Shown piece by piece: positions 6,586 through 11,593 of a stretch of 11,593 bases of DNA. Origin of the DNA: CAYLLT01 sp964591605 (lineage in GTDB: Bacteria; Planctomycetota; Phycisphaerae; UBA1845; PWPN01). The first letter of the stretch is position 1. The number at the start of each line of letters is the position of its first letter. The notes beneath the pieces are model-generated. The model made no database searches and had not been told where the DNA came from. It saw only the letters and a program-made list of their open reading frames with translations. The stretch is taken from positions 1-11,593 of the forward strand of contig CAZQEN010000255.1 in NCBI GenBank assembly GCA_964591605.1, in the 5' to 3' direction. The position numbers and the translations under genes were made by a program.

Positions 6586-7911
6586 CTACGGCTTCGGACC
6601 TGTCATCGTCTTCCCGGCCGTTTCCAGTGCGAGGCTGGTAAAAACCTCCGGTATCCGGAAGTGGCTGACGCCTGTCTTGATGAACACAATCGGGAACTGG
6701 ATCATCGCCATCCTGATCGGCTCGAGATTGGAGGCCGACGGCGTGTATTTGCTGTCGGTTTTGTGATTGATCTGGACAACCTGCGTATCCGCCGGGGCCT
6801 TCCATTGCTTGCCCTTCGCGTCGTAGTCCTTGTCAGGGCTCAGCTCCCTGTAGGCCAGCCCGAGCCCGCCCTTCTTGACCGGCATCGTGGTCAGGACATC
6901 GCGCAGCGACTCAGAATAGCCCTGCGTGTCCGTCCCGCTGATCCAGACGTCGATCAAACGGGACTTTCCGGTCCCGTTTCCCAAACGATCCTTCCAGTGT
7001 TTACAGAATGCCTCCGCGCCGGCGGGATAACCGTACGTGGAGTCCAGCAGGATCAGGTCCGTCGCCGTGTTCAGAGCGACATCCGCCCGAGCCGCCGCAT
7101 CGAGCGGGACGCCCCCGCCCGAGTGGCCGGCGATGAACAGACGGCGCGTCTTCGGAACGGACGAAAGCGGCGCGGACTTGCACGCCGACCCCTGGGCGAG
7201 AGTGGGGCTGGACAGCAGCTTCTTGCAGTCTTCAATCAACGGGCCGAGTTTGTCTTTCAGCTCGCCGGCCTGCTCGACGACCCCGATTCCCGGGATGCCC
7301 CACGAGTATACCCGCTTCTTTTTGCCCGGACGGGCCGGGTCGTCCACAAGTGATATCGACTGATAAGGCAAAACGACTTCCGGCGCGATCGCAATGATGG
7401 GGCGGCTGTAGGCCCGCGCGGTCTGAACGTATTTGTAACCGACCGGGGCGCCCGGCGAGCTTCCTTGGTATTCAGGGTCCTGGCCTTCCCGGGTCGCCGC
7501 CCCGAAGCCGTCAGCCGCCCAGCTCGGCCAGACCGCCTTTCCCTGTTCGTCGATGGTGACGAAGGTGTAGTGGCCGTGGAGAAGAATGAGCACGCCGAAG
7601 TCGTCAGTGGCCTTTGCGTCCTTGGGGATGTGGACATGCGTCCAGACCGCCTGAAGATCGAGCGTGGTCACCGGGCCCGGGTTGTTTGTCCTCCGCTTTC
7701 CGCTCACCCGCAGGGCCGAATTGCCCTTCACCGCCTGGCTGGTCAGCGGGGCGCTGTCCGGGAACAACATCGCGGTCTGGCAGTCGCCGGCGAGAAAGGC
7801 CTGTCGCTGCTGGTACGTCTTCGCCGGAGTGGCGGGAGGCGAGCCGGCCGAACCCCCGGCTGGTTTACGGGGTGCCTGGGGAGGAGCCTTCTGAGTTTTG
7901 CCGTCACCCAT
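6586..7911 (-). CDS. Alpha/beta-hydrolase, putative lipase-type effector
   Basis: The protein has 441 residues. Residues 1-35 are a Pro/Ala/Gly-rich disordered leader, not a signal peptide. The fold is marked by strand FGVLILLHGHY (105-115; HG is the usual oxyanion-hole region) and the nucleophile elbow LFIAGHSGGG (258-267) with Ser264 in a G-H-S-G-G motif. The acid could be Asp290 (DLILLDSTYG) or another aspartate after it. The base could be His417 (TGVSHFRI), near the C-terminus as is usual. The GHSGG elbow and the lack of a secretion signal fit T6SS lipase (Tle-like) or esterase effectors that act on membranes of a rival cell. A peptidase or polyester hydrolase cannot be excluded. ATG 7911 has AGGA about 10 bases upstream. 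The gene lies 48 bases after the LysM gene and 15 before the small helical protein. Confidence 0.87.
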   Translation of the reverse strand: MGDGKTQKAPPQAPRKPAGGSAGSPPATPAKTYQQRQAFLAGDCQTAMLFPDSAPLTSQAVKGNSALRVSGKRRTNNPGPVTTLDLQAVWTHVHIPKDAKATDDFGVLILLHGHYTFVTIDEQGKAVWPSWAADGFGAATREGQDPEYQGSSPGAPVGYKYVQTARAYSRPIIAIAPEVVLPYQSISLVDDPARPGKKKRVYSWGIPGIGVVEQAGELKDKLGPLIEDCKKLLSSPTLAQGSACKSAPLSSVPKTRRLFIAGHSGGGVPLDAAARADVALNTATDLILLDSTYGYPAGAEAFCKHWKDRLGNGTGKSRLIDVWISGTDTQGYSESLRDVLTTMPVKKGGLGLAYRELSPDKDYDAKGKQWKAPADTQVVQINHKTDSKYTPSASNLEPIRMAMIQFPIVFIKTGVSHFRIPEVFTSLALETAGKTMTGPKP

Positions 7912-7959
7912 TGCGTGTCATTCCTGCCGCGCGCATGATCGAAGTATTCTCAGCGCCGG

Positions 7960-8832
7960 TTAAGCCAATGCTTCCCCTTCACCCGGCGGCTGACATTGCT
8001 CATCGTGGTGGCCGCACACCAGATCCTCCGCGTCTTCGATGAGCCCGGTGATGTCTTGGCCGGCGTCGCGCTGGAACGCCCTGACGTTGTGGGCAAGGAC
8101 CGGCGCACTTGCATATCCCATGTTGCTTAACCTCTTGCGAGTGGCGTCCTGGTGATCCGCCGGCTCGCCCTGCACCGCCGAATCAACGTCCAGAAAGATC
8201 TCCCGCTCGAACTCGAATTCCTGGCCGGGTGCGGAGGATGAAGAAGCACCCTGGTCTCCCTCTCCGCCACTCGATGTCCCCAGGGGTGGAGGACCTTGGT
8301 CAACGGGCTCGGAGGGTGGAGCGACCGCCTGGCGGGTACCCCAGTATACCGTGCACATGGTCGCCGGGGTGTCGGGCAGGGTGATATCGCCATGCGCGTC
8401 CGCGTTCCCCCGACAGATCTCCCGGCCATCGGCATCCACGCGATAGGGCGCTCCGGCCATGGGCTGCGAATACCAGTCGAACAGACGGATGCGCCGTCTG
8501 CGCGTATCCGTTCGCAGCGGCCGGACGCGGATCGTGTGCGTCATGTCCGTCATCAGGCCATCTTGTCTCCATGCCCTGGGGACGTAGATCTTTCCGGGTT
8601 CATCGCCGTCGTCAAAGACATAGTTCTTTCCGTCCGCGGTCTTTTTCCGGCATCCCACCTCCTTGTACAGGTGGTGGTTGATCCGATCGGGCTGCTGGGT
8701 TCCCCAGTTGAACTGGGCCAGCTCACGCCAGGTCATTCCGTGCGCCTGGGCCACGCTGTCCAGGGTCTCGCCGGTGCGAACCTTGTGTTCGATGACATTC
8801 AGAACACGTTTGCCGTCAGGCGTGCTCATCAT
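7960..8832 (-). CDS. LysM and peptidoglycan-binding-like protein of the spike module
   Basis: The protein has 290 residues. Residues 13-85 form a LysM domain (IEHKVRTGETLDSVAQAHGM … ELAQFNW … KIYVPRAW) with an insertion of ~25 residues. Residues ~100-165 (RIRLFDWYSQPMAGAPYRV … DAHGDITLP) are a transthyretin-like beta module. A Pro/Ser/Gly linker covers ~170-205. Residues ~212-270 (ATRKRLSNMGY … AFQRDAGQDITG) resemble the PG_binding_1 helical bundle. This order (LysM, beta module, PG-binding-like) matches proteins I know from T6SS effector loci. The start is the first of two tandem ATG codons at 8832: GGGAG (8836-8840) lies just upstream, while upstream in-frame codons overlap the PAAR gene and read as Ser/Arg/Thr-rich noise. 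It begins 16 bases after the PAAR stop. It probably links spike tip and cargo or holds the complex; true cell-wall binding is not proven. Confidence 0.85.
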   Translation of the reverse strand: MMSTPDGKRVLNVIEHKVRTGETLDSVAQAHGMTWRELAQFNWGTQQPDRINHHLYKEVGCRKKTADGKNYVFDDGDEPGKIYVPRAWRQDGLMTDMTHTIRVRPLRTDTRRRRIRLFDWYSQPMAGAPYRVDADGREICRGNADAHGDITLPDTPATMCTVYWGTRQAVAPPSEPVDQGPPPLGTSSGGEGDQGASSSSAPGQEFEFEREIFLDVDSAVQGEPADHQDATRKRLSNMGYASAPVLAHNVRAFQRDAGQDITGLIEDAEDLVCGHHDEQCQPPGEGEALA

Positions 8833-8848
8833 CAACTCCCGGGGGGCA

Positions 8849-9901
8849 TCATGCCTCGCCCATACGGACGAAACCGTACGTGTGTGCGAGCTGCGCTCCC
8901 TGAAGGTCACATGTGACCGAACAGTCGCCTGGTTCTTCGAGATCGTCGATCTCCACCCTCCCCTGGGCATCAGTCGTGTGCATTTCCTGCTGTCCATCAG
9001 GCAGAGTGACGCGCAACGTGACACCGGCGATGGGTTCGCCGGTGCCGTCATCCACGACGCATAGTACGAGCTTGTGTTTGATCTTCTGGACCGCTTCACG
9101 CAGTTTGGCGCATTGCGGGCAGACCTCGATGAGCGGGATGCCGGCGGCGGCGGCCTGGTTGAGGGCGGCGATGCTGGACTGGGCGTGCATCTCCTTCTCG
9201 ATCGCCTCATCGTCAATGACGGTCTCCGGCTCCGGCTCGGGCGGGCCTCCATCGTCGCCGATCAGCACGGACGGGCAGCCCTTCTTGATCGGGTCCGGGC
9301 CGCCGGCGGCCTCGAAGATCTGATCGGTCTCGCGACAGGCGGGGAGATGGTTGAACCACACGCTCTTACTGCCCTTGGTGACCACTCCCGGGCCGTGCGG
9401 GATCGGCCCCGAGGGTTGCGGGCAGACGTGAATATCCGTCATCCCGGCGATCGCGCTCATGGCCGAAGAGGCGAACGCGGCCGCCGCCGCCTTGATGCCC
9501 TGTGTGTACGCCGTCCGCGCCGCGGGCTCACCGCCCGGCACGGCCGCGGCTGCCGTATAGGTCGCGGTCAAGGCCACGTTCGTGCTCATCAACGTGGTGA
9601 AACCGCCGGACACGGCGCCGGGAGCGGCGGGCGCTCCGTTCGATGCGGCCTTGCCCGCATCGCTCATGAGCCCCTGATTCACCTTAGCAAGCTTGATCGG
9701 CGTGGTCGCCGGGTCCAGCAACGGCGAGTCCATCAGTTCCTTCATCGTTTTGAGCGCCGTCTCCACCCCATCGCCCATACCGGTCGGCAGTGCCCGCCAG
9801 GCCCTCATATACCCGATCTCGACGTCGTTGCTGCCGATGCCGGGAGTGATCGGCTTGGCCATGTGCGTCGCGGGATCATTCAATCGTGCGGCAGGGGGCA
9901 T
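8849..9901 (-). CDS. PAAR-like spike-tip protein with C-terminal beta module
   Basis: The protein has 350 residues. The N-terminus PAARLNDPATH (3-13) and GIGSNDVEIGYMRAWRAL (21-38) form a first PAAR half. Residues ~45-150 are an Ala-rich, probably helical insertion. The second half follows: DIHVCPQPSGPIPHGPGVV (156-174), WFNHLPACRETD (182-193) and GCPSVLIGD (208-216). PAAR proteins cap the VgrG spike and bind zinc by His/Cys; candidates here are His158, Cys160, His169, His185 and Cys189. An acidic linker (PEPEPE) leads to a CPQC motif (261-264) and a transthyretin-like module (residues ~277-345: CVVDDGTGEPIAGVTLRV … DAQGRVEIDDL). ATG 9901 has GGAG 9 bases upstream. The gene sits between the phospholipase C-like gene and the LysM gene, consistent with it being the docking point for several cargo proteins. 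Confidence 0.92.
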   Translation of the reverse strand: MPPAARLNDPATHMAKPITPGIGSNDVEIGYMRAWRALPTGMGDGVETALKTMKELMDSPLLDPATTPIKLAKVNQGLMSDAGKAASNGAPAAPGAVSGGFTTLMSTNVALTATYTAAAAVPGGEPAARTAYTQGIKAAAAAFASSAMSAIAGMTDIHVCPQPSGPIPHGPGVVTKGSKSVWFNHLPACRETDQIFEAAGGPDPIKKGCPSVLIGDDGGPPEPEPETVIDDEAIEKEMHAQSSIAALNQAAAAGIPLIEVCPQCAKLREAVQKIKHKLVLCVVDDGTGEPIAGVTLRVTLPDGQQEMHTTDAQGRVEIDDLEEPGDCSVTCDLQGAQLAHTYGFVRMGEA

Positions 9902-9939
9902 CTATTTCGTCTCCAACCAATCGTCGCCATTGCACTCTA

Positions 9940-11073
9940 TCACAGCAGGTCATGATACAACGCCCAACTATGGTCATATCTCAGGTGAATTGTAGGTTCA
10001 TCACGCCATCCCTCACTACCAAAGTTCCGATCCACCTTGCTGTAAACGCGAATTGTGTAACCGGTGTCCAGATTAAAATTCAATACGGTTTGTAAAAACA
10101 CCCGTTTATCGTCCTCGCTTGTAACTCCATGCCCTTTCTGACATGCCTCCCAGTATGTCTTCGCAGCCTTCCAAAACTTGATGGTCAGTTTTGCCGCCGC
10201 CATCAAATACTTTTCATAGTCACGGTCTCTCACCGGAGACTGTACGAAATTCAGATGAGCCTTATTGGGAGCAAAATCGGGTAACCAGCCTTCCGCCCAG
10301 TTGTAACCAAATGCGAGTGAAGCATATAAAAAGTCAACCGCCCTGACGAGATCCGGGACGGTCAATTGGCTGGTCTTTCCGGTTTCTCTGTAAGAGTCTT
10401 TTCCCGCCCACATGAGCTCGTTGAGCACCCCGGAAAGCAGGCGGTGAGAATTGCTGCTCCCATGCGAGATAGCGAGAGATGCATTGTAGATGTCGACGAT
10501 GAAATCCGCCCAGGAATTCGAGTTATCGTCTCCCGGGCCGTCGTCCAGATTGGGAGCGCCATACACTGTCCGAGCGAGGTAGACATCATGTTGCAGCTCG
10601 AAATACCGGTGAGCCTCATACCGGCCCATGACCCAGCCGGAAGAAGGATGGGTTATTGAGTGCTTGTCACCGGCGCCGGCGAAGGAATTGATATACGGGT
10701 GGAGCATGATGTCACCGGCCATGTGACAAAGGAATCCGAGAATGAATGCATAGGTTGCATCTTTCAGTTCCGAATTCGCCCTCGTCGCCAGGGTTTCGAG
10801 AAACTGGGTCACAACGACGTTCGACTTCTTGGCATGGAAACAGTCAGCGAGCCAATTCAACTGAGGCATTTTGTCAGCCGAATTGATTCCTGTTCTGTTG
10901 TACATGTAGGGGATATCGGGACCCATGGCGCCCAGGTACGCCCATTGACTGAGGCCATAGTTCATCCCAGTGGACGTATACTTTGGCTTGGGTGATGTCA
11001 CGGCCTTCCACAGCGTCCCGTCGCTCTCTGCCAAGAGTGCAGCCAGTTCAAGGATCCGCCAGTGGGCTAACAT
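9940..11073 (-). CDS. Zinc-dependent phospholipase C-like protein, putative membrane-attacking effector
   Basis: Taken from ATG 11073 the protein has 377 residues. It matches the zinc-dependent phospholipase C family (PF00882): an N-terminal AHWRILELA (3-11), GAMGPDIPYMY (48-58), then GFLCHMAGDIMLHPYINS (113-130) with His117-x3-Asp121-x3-His125, and EAHRYFELQHD (153-163) with His155-x3-Glu159. These correspond to the known metal ligands of bacterial phospholipase C; Asp53 and His4 are further candidates. No signal peptide is present, so export through the contractile system rather than Sec is likely. The start is not certain: AGGAGG (11089-11094) lies 15 bases before this ATG; an in-frame TTG at 11118 and an ATT at 11082 are alternatives. 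The gene is less GC-rich than its downstream neighbours. It begins 22 bases after the stop of the unknown upstream gene and ends 38 bases before the PAAR gene. Confidence 0.88.
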   Translation of the reverse strand: MLAHWRILELAALLAESDGTLWKAVTSPKPKYTSTGMNYGLSQWAYLGAMGPDIPYMYNRTGINSADKMPQLNWLADCFHAKKSNVVVTQFLETLATRANSELKDATYAFILGFLCHMAGDIMLHPYINSFAGAGDKHSITHPSSGWVMGRYEAHRYFELQHDVYLARTVYGAPNLDDGPGDDNSNSWADFIVDIYNASLAISHGSSNSHRLLSGVLNELMWAGKDSYRETGKTSQLTVPDLVRAVDFLYASLAFGYNWAEGWLPDFAPNKAHLNFVQSPVRDRDYEKYLMAAAKLTIKFWKAAKTYWEACQKGHGVTSEDDKRVFLQTVLNFNLDTGYTIRVYSKVDRNFGSEGWRDEPTIHLRYDHSWALYHDLL

Positions 11074-11088
11074 CGCGGGAATAACGCA

Positions 11089-11094
11089 CCTCCT
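11089..11094 (-). promoter_or_regulatory. Strong ribosome binding site with unusual spacing to the phospholipase C-like gene
   Basis: The minus strand reads AGGAGG, then 15 bases, then the first plausible ATG (11073). Normal spacing is about 5-9 bases. At 6 bases downstream sits an in-frame ATT (11082-11080), a rare but known start codon. The site lies directly at the stop codon of the upstream gene (11096-11098), so the two genes are probably translationally coupled. Confidence 0.6.
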
Positions 11095-11095
11095 C

Positions 11096-11593
11096 TCACT
11101 TTGCACTCGGCGGGGCAAGATGCTCCACCTTCACTTCCACGCCGTCGACGTAACAGGATTTGACCTCTCCAGTGTTGCTGTCGATCAGGACCAGCAGTTT
11201 GTTGACATAAGGCTCCGGATCCTGATCGTCGGCTTTCCTGGCCGCGTCGAAGTCTGCAGCTTTGGTATAAAACCGATGCTGAAGCCTGCCTCTTTCTGTT
11301 GGCCAGAAAGCCAGTTTATGTTTTACGCTATCGGGCGTGATCTCATCGGTATTTGATGGGTCCTTGCGCTCGAAAAGCCCTTTACGTTCAGTGACACATT
11401 CGCGCTCTTCCTTATCGCTCACCGGCGGAACGGGCACTGGAAAGGCTTCCAGGGTTTGGGGCGTCCCTGACGGTTTGGGTTCCAGTCGCTGTCTCATTCT
11501 GACCGGCGTGCCTTTTTCGCCGAAAGTGGTGTTCTTACCGAATTTGATGTTGACCCCCTGAAACTGATGGTTCAACGCTCGGGCTTCATAAAC
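11096..11593 (-). CDS. Unrecognised protein, C-terminal 165 residues, cut by the right window edge
   Basis: The frame is open from the window edge to the stop at 11096-11098. The first possible internal start (TTG at 11575) has no ribosome binding site, and the codons before it (VYEARAL) read as normal protein, so the gene probably begins outside the window. Visible features are a basic/Gly stretch (VNIKFGKNTTFGEKG), a Pro/Val-rich and charged middle, and a C-terminal part with alternating beta strands (KLLVLIDSNTGEVKSCYVDGVEVKVEHL). No membrane segment, signal or known motif is visible. It lies 22 bases upstream of the phospholipase C-like gene and shares its lower GC content, so it could be the partner of that enzyme: an immunity protein, chaperone or another cargo part. 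I cannot choose among these. Confidence 0.75.
   Translation of the reverse strand, partial: VYEARALNHQFQGVNIKFGKNTTFGEKGTPVRMRQRLEPKPSGTPQTLEAFPVPVPPVSDKEERECVTERKGLFERKDPSNTDEITPDSVKHKLAFWPTERGRLQHRFYTKAADFDAARKADDQDPEPYVNKLLVLIDSNTGEVKSCYVDGVEVKVEHLAPPSAK

Noticed and set aside
6385..7353. 322-codon plus-strand ORF
   Set aside because: It is antisense to the hydrolase and the small helical protein; long antisense frames are expected in GC-rich DNA.
8833..9252. Upstream extension of the LysM gene to 430 residues
   Set aside because: The extra 140 residues overlap the PAAR gene in another frame and are Ser/Arg/Thr-rich noise; the ribosome binding site points to the ATG at 8832.
9074..9955. 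293-codon plus-strand ORF
   Set aside because: Antisense to the PAAR gene; rich in Arg, Gly and His without any domain pattern.
1460..11593. A complete secretion system in the window
   Set aside because: No VgrG, Hcp, sheath, baseplate or ATPase gene is visible; the set is a cargo/spike module only.

Overview
The window looks like a piece of a GC-rich Planctomycetota chromosome (inference). The main reason is the integrase fragment at the left edge. Its N-terminal region and its 'NCALGNADC' segment resemble a large, poorly characterised integrase family that I associate with planctomycetes. A clean tRNA-Phe(GAA) gene lies beside it. No core secretion gene or rRNA is present to fix the taxonomy further.

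Layout: (1) Positions 1-769, minus strand: a site-specific integrase, cut by the window edge. (2) 770-1459: a non-coding stretch with direct repeats, the tRNA-Phe gene on the plus strand (910-982), a strong terminator hairpin (990-1023), an inverted repeat and a lone 16-base match to a type I-C CRISPR repeat. (3) 1460-11593: a set of ten genes, all on the minus strand and read right to left, mostly spaced by -4 to about 50 bases. The only long gap is 2356-2639. In reading order they are: an unknown protein (cut by the right edge), a zinc-dependent phospholipase C-like protein, a PAAR-like spike-tip protein with a C-terminal beta module, a LysM/peptidoglycan-binding-like protein, an alpha/beta hydrolase (lipase-like), a small helical protein, an 820-residue beta-rich protein, a lipoprotein, then after the gap a small protein with a C-terminal membrane anchor, and finally a DUF4123 protein.

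Taken together the genes look like an effector/spike module of a type VI secretion system (T6SS), or possibly a related contractile injection system. The PAAR protein would cap a VgrG spike, DUF4123 proteins are known effector-loading adaptors, and the two lipolytic enzymes would be cargo attacking membranes. The lipoprotein is a candidate immunity factor. The LysM protein and the 820-residue protein would be structural or linking parts. VgrG and the tube, sheath and baseplate genes are absent from the window and would have to be encoded elsewhere. The assignment to T6SS rests on the PAAR and DUF4123 calls. The effector and immunity roles are inference from fold motifs and order.

The rightmost two genes (9940-11593) are visibly less GC-rich than the rest, so the phospholipase C gene and its partner may be a separately acquired cargo cassette placed beside the spike gene.
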